Origin: JAHRAW01 sp028066695
GTDB taxonomy: Bacteria > Pseudomonadota > Gammaproteobacteria > Arenicellales > Poriferihabitantaceae
Reading direction: 5' to 3'
Length of the DNA: 64,000 nucleotides
Assembly (NCBI GenBank): GCA_963457535.1
Contig: OY734803.1
Span: forward strand, 1,612,001-1,676,000
Below, in pieces: positions 1 to 7,332 of this stretch. The notes below the pieces were generated by a model, which was given only the letters and a program-made list of their open reading frames with translations, searched no databases and was not told the origin of the DNA. The translations under genes and the position numbers were made by a program. Within the stretch, counting starts at the first letter, position 1, and every line of letters begins with the position of its first letter.

Positions 1-1
1 T

Positions 2-2200
2 GACGGCCTCACGGTCCACCCGGGCTATTCCCGGAACGCGCAGGGCGTCGCGTTTGACGCCTCGCTGTATTTTCACCAAGTTGCGTTGAGCAGCAACCCT
101 TTGGACATGCCGGACAACTTGTCCGATTGGACCGAAGAACACGACAAAAAATTCGCCAAGCTGATTTTCAACCCCGGTCTTGCGCGCAAGCACGGCGCGT
201 TCGTCGTCAACCACAGTTTCGCCTGGAAAATCGACACCAGCGATTATGGAAAAGATTGGAACTACACTGGTGGGATTTACGAGCGAGATGTCCGCGCGAA
301 ACTCCACCATCACCGCATCGAGTTGGAGCAAAGCAACGGATACTTCTACAAAGGCTTTTACTTCACTACTTCAGCCGCAGAAACCCCAGACGCCGACAAA
401 ATCATCTTTGTCCGTGGCGCCGGGAATAGCGGCAAGGACGACCCCAAGCCGCGCTACCCGGAACTTCACTCGAGGCTTCCCTTTTATTTCCACGACTTGC
501 GGAAAAACGTTATCGCCGTAGTGGCGGTAGACCAAAACGGCGATTTGGCGGACTTCTCCAACCCGTGCGGGGCCGCATCCGGTGTGAAAACATCGTCATC
601 CAAGAGGCATTATTGCCTGGCCGCGCCGGGGGTGAATCTGCATGTTGCCCTTCCGGTCAGCCAATACAAGGAAGATTCGCAGGGCAAAAAAATCGCGGTC
701 TACCATGAGGGGAAAAAGGGGTATGTCTGGGAGAACAACCGTCGGCGGGTGTCGGGCACCGCTTTGTTCACCGGCACCTCGGCCGCCGCGCCGGTGGTCA
801 CCGGCGCGCTCGCGCTCATGCGGCAGTTTTTCAGCGTGGATCACGCGGACGGCACCCGCAGTTATTCACTCGGCAACACCGAATTGGTCGACCGCTTGTT
901 TGCCACCGCCAACAAAGAGGGCAAATACGCCGACTCCCACAAATACGGGGGGGGGCTGATCGACTTGGACGCGGCTACCAGGCCTAAAGGCGCATTGGCA
1001 ACCTCCCTCTCCACCGACCCCAACGCCCAACCATTTGACGTTTCCGCCTTCTCCCTCAGCGGCAACGCCTTCGGCGGCGCGATGCGCGATGCGCTCGGCA
1101 GCGTCAAAATCGCCGCGTTTGACGAATTGGACGCGCCGTTCTTTTTCCCGCTCGCCGCCGGCGTCTCCCACGCCCCGCAAATCTCCGCCGGACATTCCGA
1201 CACCTTGCACGAGCACGAAGTCGCGCTCGGCGGCGCGGCAAATGCCAGTCTCGCCCTCTCCCTCGCCGCCGGCGAATTGTCCGCCGCGCGCATTCGGCGC
1301 GGCAACTTGTGGTTCTCCTACGGACACCACGGCGGACGCGAAGCCGGGTTGTATTTCGGCGATGACGGCGGAAATGCCCCCGAAAACTTCGGCATGAATT
1401 TCTTTGCGGAAAATGTCGCGGAAAACCCCGCCAACGCCGCCCGCCACTTCCGCGCCCCGCTGGCATTCGCCTCGCCCTACCTGTCGCTGGTCCGCGACGG
1501 TCCCGGACTCGGCTGGTCGCAACCGCTGCGCTCCGGCGCGCGTTTCGGTTTCTCGCTGATGCACGGCGCGCCGCAGTTTGATCATTTCGCAAACCCCGGC
1601 GGCGCGCGCGGTCTCGGCGCGCTGTTTGACTTCCGCCCCAACAACACCTCCCTCTCGCTGCAAGCCGGCGCGGTGCGCGAAGCCGACGGATTTTTGGGAG
1701 CGCGCGCCCAAGGCAACTTCGGCGAAATCTCCGCCGACACCGCCTTCGCCGGCATCGGCGGCGACTGGGCGGCAATGCAAAACTGGCGCCTGCTCGCCTC
1801 AGCCTACCTCGGCCACACCAAAGCCGACGCCGGCGGCGGCATGTTGCGCGCCGCCGATGACATCGTCAGCAGCGCCTTCAGCCTCGGCCTGGCGCGCGCC
1901 GGACTTGCCCGCCGCGGCGACTGGCTCGGTCTGCGCCTGTCGCAACCCCTCCGCGCCGAAAGCGGCGCCGCGCATTTGCGCATCCCCGCCGGCCGCACCA
2001 AATACCGCGAAGTAATCCACCGCCAACACAAACTGGAACTCACCCCGAGCGGCCGCAACCTGCAGGTGGAAGCCGAATACCGCGTCCCCTTCGCCGGCGG
2101 AAACCTGCGCGCCGGTGTCGGCTTTGACCGCCACGCCAACCACGACCGCGCGCGCGACTTGGAAGGGTTTTTGCGACTGGGGTTTGAGCGGCGGTTTTAG
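2..2200 (+). CDS. S8 (subtilisin-like) autotransporter serine protease, 5' truncated by window edge
   Basis: The reading frame is open from base 2, so the start lies outside the window; a TTG at 86 exists but is not a convincing start. The visible passenger part has a VVNHSF strand typical of S8 cores, the oxyanion-hole motif GAGN (Asn codon at 425) and the nucleophile motif GTSAAAP (Ser codon at 779). The catalytic Asp and His should be upstream of the window. From about 1090 onward the protein becomes Gly/Ala-rich with alternating aromatic strands and ends in Arg-Arg-Phe; a terminal Phe is usual for outer-membrane barrels inserted by the BAM complex. It is therefore a type V autotransporter that secretes its own peptidase domain. 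The substrate is unknown. No obvious terminator follows. Confidence 0.88.
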   Translation, partial: DGLTVHPGYSRNAQGVAFDASLYFHQVALSSNPLDMPDNLSDWTEEHDKKFAKLIFNPGLARKHGAFVVNHSFAWKIDTSDYGKDWNYTGGIYERDVRAKLHHHRIELEQSNGYFYKGFYFTTSAAETPDADKIIFVRGAGNSGKDDPKPRYPELHSRLPFYFHDLRKNVIAVVAVDQNGDLADFSNPCGAASGVKTSSSKRHYCLAAPGVNLHVALPVSQYKEDSQGKKIAVYHEGKKGYVWENNRRRVSGTALFTGTSAAAPVVTGALALMRQFFSVDHADGTRSYSLGNTELVDRLFATANKEGKYADSHKYGGGLIDLDAATRPKGALATSLSTDPNAQPFDVSAFSLSGNAFGGAMRDALGSVKIAAFDELDAPFFFPLAAGVSHAPQISAGHSDTLHEHEVALGGAANASLALSLAAGELSAARIRRGNLWFSYGHHGGREAGLYFGDDGGNAPENFGMNFFAENVAENPANAARHFRAPLAFASPYLSLVRDGPGLGWSQPLRSGARFGFSLMHGAPQFDHFANPGGARGLGALFDFRPNNTSLSLQAGAVREADGFLGARAQGNFGEISADTAFAGIGGDWAAMQNWRLLASAYLGHTKADAGGGMLRAADDIVSSAFSLGLARAGLARRGDWLGLRLSQPLRAESGAAHLRIPAGRTKYREVIHRQHKLELTPSGRNLQVEAEYRVPFAGGNLRAGVGFDRHANHDRARDLEGFLRLGFERRF

Positions 2201-2258
2201 AGGCCGCATTACTTCTTAATTATTTTTGCAGGGACGCCCCCCGCCCCCGCAGCCCTGC

Positions 2259-2264
2259 TATACT
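2259..2264 (+). promoter_or_regulatory. Extended -10 promoter element ahead of the cyclase-ATPase gene
   Basis: TGC directly followed by TATACT forms an extended -10 box about 100 bases before the ATG at 2365. No good -35 box is visible, as expected for extended -10 promoters. The 165 bases between the two genes hold nothing else recognisable. Confidence 0.4.
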
Positions 2265-2364
2265 CGCCGCATCAAAAGAAGCGGCGCGCGCCGCCGTCCA
2301 TTTCCCAACCAACAACAAACTCGCGACAGGACGCTCCGGCCGCCGCAGGCGGCCACCCAACCGA

Positions 2365-4113
2365 ATGGCAGTCTCTTCCTATCCGCCGGACGCGGACGGC
2401 GAGCGCAAGCAGATCACGGTGCTGTTCTGCGATGTGGTCGGTTACACCGCGCGCTCGGCGGCGCTGGATGCGGAGGAACTGCTCGGAGAAATGCGCGGCT
2501 TTTACCGCATCTGCGCGCGCATCGCCGCGGCGCATCACGGCCGCGTCGCGCAGTTTCTCGGCGACGGCGTGCTGATCTTGTTCGGGCATCCGCGCGCCAG
2601 TGAATGCGACCCGCACCGCGCGGTGAGCGCCGGCCTGGCGATAGTCGACAAAATCCGGCGTGTGAAAATTCGGCGCGGATGCGCGCCGCTCGCGGTCCGC
2701 ATCGGCATCGCCACCGGGGAAGTGGTGCTGGCCGGCGCGCGCGACGGCCGCTACGGCGAAATGATCTTTGGCAGGGCGCCGAATCTGGCGTCGCGGCTGC
2801 AGCAACTGGCGCGGCCGAACACGGTGGTGGTGTCCAGGCGCACCCGCCGTTTGGTCGGCGGCGTATTTGCGCTTTGCGGTCTCGGCGCGCGGCGCGCGCG
2901 CGGCTTCGCGCATTCGGTGCGCGCCTGGCGGGTGATGCATGAACACGCGGTGGCGCTTCGCCCGGCGAAATGCGCAACGCGTTTTGTCGGGCGCGAGCGC
3001 GAGTTGCGCCGCCTGCGCGAGCAGCACCGGGAAACGCTGCGCGGGCGCGCGCGCATCGTGCATGTGCGCGGCGCGGCCGGCATCGGCAAATCCAGGCTGG
3101 CGCTGGCGTTTGAATCTACGGTGCGCACGCCGTGCGTTCGCCTGCGCATTTTGTGCGCGTCCGAATTTCGCGCGCGCGCGTTCAAACCGATTCTCTACGA
3201 CGTGCCGCCGGGCCGCGCGCGCGCCGCCCTTCGCCGCGGCCTTTACAAATTCGCGCCCGGCGGCATGCGCGAGCGCGCGCTCTTGGGCGAATTGCTCGGC
3301 GCGCCGCCGCGCCGCCGCGCTTGGCGTCCGCTGGACGCGCTTGCAAACCTGGTCATTAAACTTTCGCGCCGCCGCCCGGTGCTGCTGCTGGTGGAGGATT
3401 TGCACCGCGCCGACGCGGCCACGCTCAGGGCGCTCGGCACGCTGGTGGCGCGGGCGCGCGGCGGGCGGTTGTTCGCGGTGTTTACCTCGCGCGAAGATTT
3501 CACCGCGCCGTGGCCGCGCGCTGCGACGCGCGAGTTGCGGCTCGGCCGGCTGAACGCCGGGGAGTCGGCGCAACTGGTCTCGGCGGTGTTCGGCGCGCAT
3601 GCGCCGCGCCCGCCGACGCGCGACGCGCTGCTGCGCGCCGGCGGCGGCTTGCCGCTGCTGCTGGAAGAGATGAGCCGGCAGGAATTGCGCGAGATGCGCC
3701 GCCCGCAGTCGCGCGATTCGCCGCAACTCGTGCGGGAGCCGTCCCCGGAATACGAGCGCGCCGCTTCGCCGCTGGTCATTCCCGACACGCTGCGGAATTT
3801 TTTGAACGCGCGCTTGGACCAACTCGGCGAATGGAAACCTTTCGCGCAACTCGCGGCCGCGCTGGAGGAAAACTTCCGCTATTCGCTGCTGCGCTGCATC
3901 GCCGCGCGCAACGGCATGGACGCCGCCGCCGGTCTGGCCGCGTTGATGAAAACCGGGCTGCTGATGCAACTGCCGGAGAATTGCGGCGACCTTTACGCGT
4001 TTTGTCCGGCGGTTTTTCGCGACGCCGCATGCGCGGCGCTGCTGGAAAAAACCCGGCGGAAATACCGCCAGCAAATTTCCGAACTGACCCGAACTAACGG
4101 CGCGCGCCGCTAA
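2365..4113 (+). CDS. Class III nucleotide cyclase domain fused to a STAND/AAA-type ATPase, lacking a TPR tail
   Basis: 582 aa. Residues about 12-185 are a class III adenylyl/guanylyl cyclase homology domain: metal-binding Asp in LFCDVVGYT, the second Asp in FLGDGVLILFG, and the transition-state Asn/Arg in PNLASR. An ATPase follows with a Walker A motif (GAAGIGKS, residues 236-243) and a Walker B-like strand (VLLLVEDLHR, near 340). This matches the known family of cyclase-ATPase regulators, presumed to make cAMP in response to an unknown signal. Family members usually run to about 1,000 residues with C-terminal TPR repeats; this one stops soon after the ATPase and a helical segment, so the sensor arm is missing. 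The usual GxTPN motif before the Asn reads GRAPN. Arg content is very high. No Shine-Dalgarno is visible at the ATG. Confidence 0.8.
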   Translation: MAVSSYPPDADGERKQITVLFCDVVGYTARSAALDAEELLGEMRGFYRICARIAAAHHGRVAQFLGDGVLILFGHPRASECDPHRAVSAGLAIVDKIRRVKIRRGCAPLAVRIGIATGEVVLAGARDGRYGEMIFGRAPNLASRLQQLARPNTVVVSRRTRRLVGGVFALCGLGARRARGFAHSVRAWRVMHEHAVALRPAKCATRFVGRERELRRLREQHRETLRGRARIVHVRGAAGIGKSRLALAFESTVRTPCVRLRILCASEFRARAFKPILYDVPPGRARAALRRGLYKFAPGGMRERALLGELLGAPPRRRAWRPLDALANLVIKLSRRRPVLLLVEDLHRADAATLRALGTLVARARGGRLFAVFTSREDFTAPWPRAATRELRLGRLNAGESAQLVSAVFGAHAPRPPTRDALLRAGGGLPLLLEEMSRQELREMRRPQSRDSPQLVREPSPEYERAASPLVIPDTLRNFLNARLDQLGEWKPFAQLAAALEENFRYSLLRCIAARNGMDAAAGLAALMKTGLLMQLPENCGDLYAFCPAVFRDAACAALLEKTRRKYRQQISELTRTNGARR

Positions 4114-4300
4114 CGAATAACCTTTATCAATTTCCCGGCGGCCGGTTCGCCGTCCGGATACACGCCGTTCAAAAGCCGCAACTGGCCGGCGCGAACCGCG
4201 GACGCTGTGTTATGATTGCGCATGACCGGGGGATTATAGCGATGACATTCTTCATGCATGCCGCGCCGCCGTTCGCGGCCGCCGGCCTGCGCCGTTTGCG

Positions 4301-5464
4301 GTGAACATCACGGCCTTTTCGGGCATTGACGCCATAGACGCGCGCGAGTGGAACGCGCTGGTGCGCGCGCGCTATCCGTTTTTGCGCCACGAATTTTTGT
4401 CGGCGATGGAGCGCAACGGCTGCGTCGGCGAGAGTGCCGGCTGGTTGCCGCGCCACCTCGGCGCGTTTGAAAACGGCGCGCTGGTCGGCGCGATGCCGCT
4501 GTATGAAAAACACAACTCGTGGGGCGAGTTCGTCTTTGACCACGCCTGGGCCGAGGCCTTTCACCGCGCCGGGCTGGACTACTACCCGAAACTGGTCAAC
4601 GCGGTGCCGTTCACGCCGGCCGGCGGGCAGCGCATTTTGGCGCGCGGGCAAAGCGCGGAAATCACGCGCGCATTGCTGCGCGGCGCGCTGGAGTTGATGC
4701 GGCGCGGGCGGTTCAGCGGGCTGCACAGTTTGTTCATCGCGCCGGAAGAGTTTGAAATGCTGCGCAGCGCGGACGCGGGCGCCGAGGTGGTCACGCGCGA
4801 AGACTGCCAGTTCCACTGGCACAACCGCGGCTACAAAACCTTCGGCGATTTTCTCGCCACGCTCAAGGCAAAAAAGCGCAAGAACATCCGCCAAGAACGC
4901 GCCAAAGTCGCGGCCGCCGGTTTGCATGTGCGCCGATTGGACGGCAACACCGCGACGCCGCGCGACTGGCATGACTTTTGCGGTCTGTATGAAGGCATCT
5001 ACGAGCGCAAATACGGCCGCCCGGCGTTCAACCTGGCGTTCTTTCGCGAAGTCGCCGCGGCCATGCCCGAGCAGGTGCAACTGGTCATCGCGCGCCGCGA
5101 AGACGGCGAGGCGGCGGCCGCGGCGCTGATGTATCTGGACGACCACGCGTTATACGGCCGCCACTGGGGCGCGCGCGCGCGCACCGACTGCCTGCATTTT
5201 GAGGCCTGCTACTACCAGGGCATTGAAATCTGCATCCAAAACGGCCTGCAACTCTTTGACCCGGGCGCGCAGGGCGAGCACAAAATCGCGCGCGGTTTCA
5301 CCCCAACGCGCACGCGCTCGCTGCACTGGATGGCGGCGAGCCCGTTCACGCATGCGCTGCGGCAATTCGCCGGCGCCGAAAAAAGCGGCGTGGCGCAATA
5401 CATGCGCGCCGCGTGGCGCCACTCCCCATACAGCGACGCGGGCGAGCAATGTTCGGCGCGCTGA
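4301..5464 (+). CDS. FemAB/GNAT-like acyltransferase of the PF04339 (DUF482) family
   Basis: 387 aa from a GTG start. The sequence matches the family called peptidoglycan biosynthesis/recognition (PF04339), which has a GNAT/FemAB-type fold: an N-terminal WNALV...PFLRHEFL segment, a central YPKLVNAVPFTPAGG block, a basic stretch KAKKRKNIRQER, and a C-terminal YYQGIEICIQNGLQLFDPGAQGEHK block. The biochemical substrate of this family is not established; transfer of an aminoacyl or acyl group is inferred from the fold. It overlaps the next gene by 16 bases and probably forms an operon with it and gmk. The upstream gap of 188 bases holds a TATGAT hexamer at 4211 but no matching -35 box. Confidence 0.75.
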   Translation: MNITAFSGIDAIDAREWNALVRARYPFLRHEFLSAMERNGCVGESAGWLPRHLGAFENGALVGAMPLYEKHNSWGEFVFDHAWAEAFHRAGLDYYPKLVNAVPFTPAGGQRILARGQSAEITRALLRGALELMRRGRFSGLHSLFIAPEEFEMLRSADAGAEVVTREDCQFHWHNRGYKTFGDFLATLKAKKRKNIRQERAKVAAAGLHVRRLDGNTATPRDWHDFCGLYEGIYERKYGRPAFNLAFFREVAAAMPEQVQLVIARREDGEAAAAALMYLDDHALYGRHWGARARTDCLHFEACYYQGIEICIQNGLQLFDPGAQGEHKIARGFTPTRTRSLHWMAASPFTHALRQFAGAEKSGVAQYMRAAWRHSPYSDAGEQCSAR

Positions 5465-6246
5465 AACGCCGCCTCGGGCGCGGCATCGCCGCCTACCTGT
5501 CGCAGCCGATACACGATTACCAGCCGTTTTGCACTTACGACGTGCCGGTGCTGGAGTCGCATTTGCGCCCGGCCGACATTTTGCTGGTGGACGGCAACAC
5601 GCGCATCAGCACCGCGATTAAATATCTGACGCAGTCCACCTGGTCGCACTCGGCGTTCTACGCCGGAGACGCGGTGAAACGCTTCACCGAAGACGGCGAG
5701 GCCTGCCCGCTGATAGAGGCCGAGTTGCTGCTCGGCGTGGTCGCCTCGCCGCTTTCCAAATACCGCGAACTCAACACGCGCATCTGCCGCCCGGTCGGGC
5801 TGAGCGACGCCGACCGCGACGAACTGGTTTCGCGCATGGTCGGCAGCATCGGCCTGGATTACGATTTGCAAAATGTCGTGGACCTGGCGCGCTACCTCTG
5901 CCCGGTGCTGCCGATGCCGGCGCGCCTGCGCCGCCGCCTGATCGCCTTCGGCAGCGGCGAGCCGACGCGCGCGATTTGCTCGACGCTGATCGCCGAAATG
6001 TTCCAGTCCATTCACTACCCGATCCTGCCGCGCATCGAGAAAAAAACCGTGCTGGCGAAATACCATTACAGCGTGCGCGAAATCCTGCACATCAAACACC
6101 ACAGTTTGTTCACGCCGCGCGACTTTGATGTCTCGCCGTATTTCCGCGTGCTGAAGCCGACCGTGGAAAGCGGCTTTGACTACCGCGCGGTGCGTTTCGA
6201 CCACTCCGAGGCGGGCGCCGAATCCGCCGCGGCCGATGCGCGCTGA
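5449..6246 (+). CDS. YiiX/YebB-like permuted NlpC/P60 cysteine hydrolase
   Basis: 265 aa from the ATG at 5449, which lies inside the end of the previous gene. The order of catalytic residues fits the circularly permuted NlpC/P60 family (PF05708): His67 in WSHSAFY comes first and Cys177 in RAICSTL comes later. A PADILLVDG motif precedes them, as in YiiX relatives. These enzymes are thought to act on amide or lipid-linked substrates, but the substrate here is unknown. There is no signal peptide or membrane segment, so a cytoplasmic location is likely. The C-terminal third (KKTVLAKYHYSVREI onward) is conserved-looking but unassigned. Its stop overlaps the gmk start by 11 bases. Confidence 0.75.
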   Translation: MFGALKRRLGRGIAAYLSQPIHDYQPFCTYDVPVLESHLRPADILLVDGNTRISTAIKYLTQSTWSHSAFYAGDAVKRFTEDGEACPLIEAELLLGVVASPLSKYRELNTRICRPVGLSDADRDELVSRMVGSIGLDYDLQNVVDLARYLCPVLPMPARLRRRLIAFGSGEPTRAICSTLIAEMFQSIHYPILPRIEKKTVLAKYHYSVREILHIKHHSLFTPRDFDVSPYFRVLKPTVESGFDYRAVRFDHSEAGAESAAADAR

Positions 6247-6802
6247 GAGGCCGGCGGTGCTCATTTTGTCGGCGCCGTCGGGCGCGGGCAAAACTTCGCT
6301 GGCGCGCGAGTTGGTGGCGCGGCGGCCCGACGCGGCGCTCGCCGTGTCGCACACCACGCGCGCGCAGCGCGCCGGCGAGACCGACGGCATTGACTATCAT
6401 TTCGTCGACTGCGCGAAATTTGACGAAATGGCCGCGGCCGGCTGTTTTATCGAGCACGCCAATGTGTTCGGCAACCAATACGGCACTTCGCTGGAGGCGG
6501 TGGAGGCGCTTTTCGCGCGCGGCAAGCACGCGATTTTGGAAATAGACTGGCAGGGCGCGCGCGCGGTGCGGCGGCGATTTCCGCACGCGCAGTCGGTTTT
6601 TGTGATGCCGCCGTCGCTGGAAACGCTGGAACAACGCCTGAAATCGCGCCGCCAGGACGCCGACGAGGTCATCGCCGGGCGGATGCGCGCGGCGCGCGAT
6701 GAAATCCGCCACAATAACGAGTATGATCACATCATCGTCAACGATTGCTTTGAAAGCGCGCTTTGCCGGCTGGAGTCGGTGCTGCCGCCGCCGCCTAAGT
6801 GA
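6236..6802 (+). CDS. gmk: Guanylate kinase
   Basis: 188 aa. It phosphorylates GMP to GDP with ATP. The P-loop SAPSGAGKTS lies near the N terminus, followed by the GMP-binding segments (SHTTRAQRAGETDGIDYHF and FIEHANVFGNQYGTS) and the core strand AILEIDWQGARAVR. The ATG at 6236 overlaps the upstream stop and puts the P-loop about 12 residues in, as in the family; an upstream TTG at 6176 would add 20 atypical residues. The order gmk-rpoZ-spoT is the classical proteobacterial arrangement and links GTP supply with the stringent response. Confidence 0.96.
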   Translation: MRAERPAVLILSAPSGAGKTSLARELVARRPDAALAVSHTTRAQRAGETDGIDYHFVDCAKFDEMAAAGCFIEHANVFGNQYGTSLEAVEALFARGKHAILEIDWQGARAVRRRFPHAQSVFVMPPSLETLEQRLKSRRQDADEVIAGRMRAARDEIRHNNEYDHIIVNDCFESALCRLESVLPPPPK

Positions 6803-6852
6803 CCGCCGGCGAAAATTTCCCTTGAATTTCCCAAACAACCGGAGTTTTTGAA

Positions 6853-7332
6853 ATGGCGCGCGTAACCGTGGTCGACTGCCTTGAACATGTCGACAACCGA
6901 TTCCAACTCGTTTTGATCGCCGCGAAACGGGCGCGGCAGTTGTTGCTCGGCGCCGAGCCGCTGGTGGAGCGCGGCCAGGACAAGCCGACCGTGCTGGCGC
7001 TGCGCGAAATCGCCGAGGGTCTTATCGGGCCCTCCATCCTTGAGGAGAAGGAGGAAGAGACGCTCGCCGATTACTTTGACGAAACCGGCGCGCGCCCCGA
7101 GGAGCGCGAAGAGGACAACGAACTGGAGCGCGAACTCGCCGCGCAAATCAAGGCGCGCATCGCCGGTGAAGACGCGGGCGACGCCGCCGCGCGGCACTTC
7201 TCCGACTTCGCGGAAAGCGGCGCGCCTGATTCCGACCCTGATCCCGACCCCGGTGGAGGCGGAGCAGATGAAGAACATGATCACGAGCCGCCTGCGGCCC
7301 CGACTCCGCGAGAGAGCGGCGACTCCGGCTGA
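6853..7332 (+). CDS. rpoZ: RNA polymerase omega subunit with long acidic tail
   Basis: 159 aa. The first 70 residues are a standard omega subunit: MARVTVVDCLE, the NRFQLVLIAAKRARQL helix that binds beta-prime, and PTVLALREIAEG. Omega helps assemble and stabilise RNA polymerase and forms part of a ppGpp site in proteobacteria. A GGAG ribosome site precedes the ATG. Typical omega is about 70-100 residues; here the C terminus continues as a long Glu/Asp-rich tail ending in Asp-Pro repeats. The last 65 bases overlap the start of spoT, so the tail may partly reflect selection for coupling to that gene. Confidence 0.93.
   Translation: MARVTVVDCLEHVDNRFQLVLIAAKRARQLLLGAEPLVERGQDKPTVLALREIAEGLIGPSILEEKEEETLADYFDETGARPEEREEDNELERELAAQIKARIAGEDAGDAAARHFSDFAESGAPDSDPDPDPGGGGADEEHDHEPPAAPTPRESGDSG

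Noticed and set aside
866..1780. Long minus-strand open frame inside the autotransporter gene
   Set aside because: Shadow of a GC-rich coding gene; composition is biased and the plus-strand reading has clear motifs. Many similar long antisense frames across the window were dismissed for the same reason.
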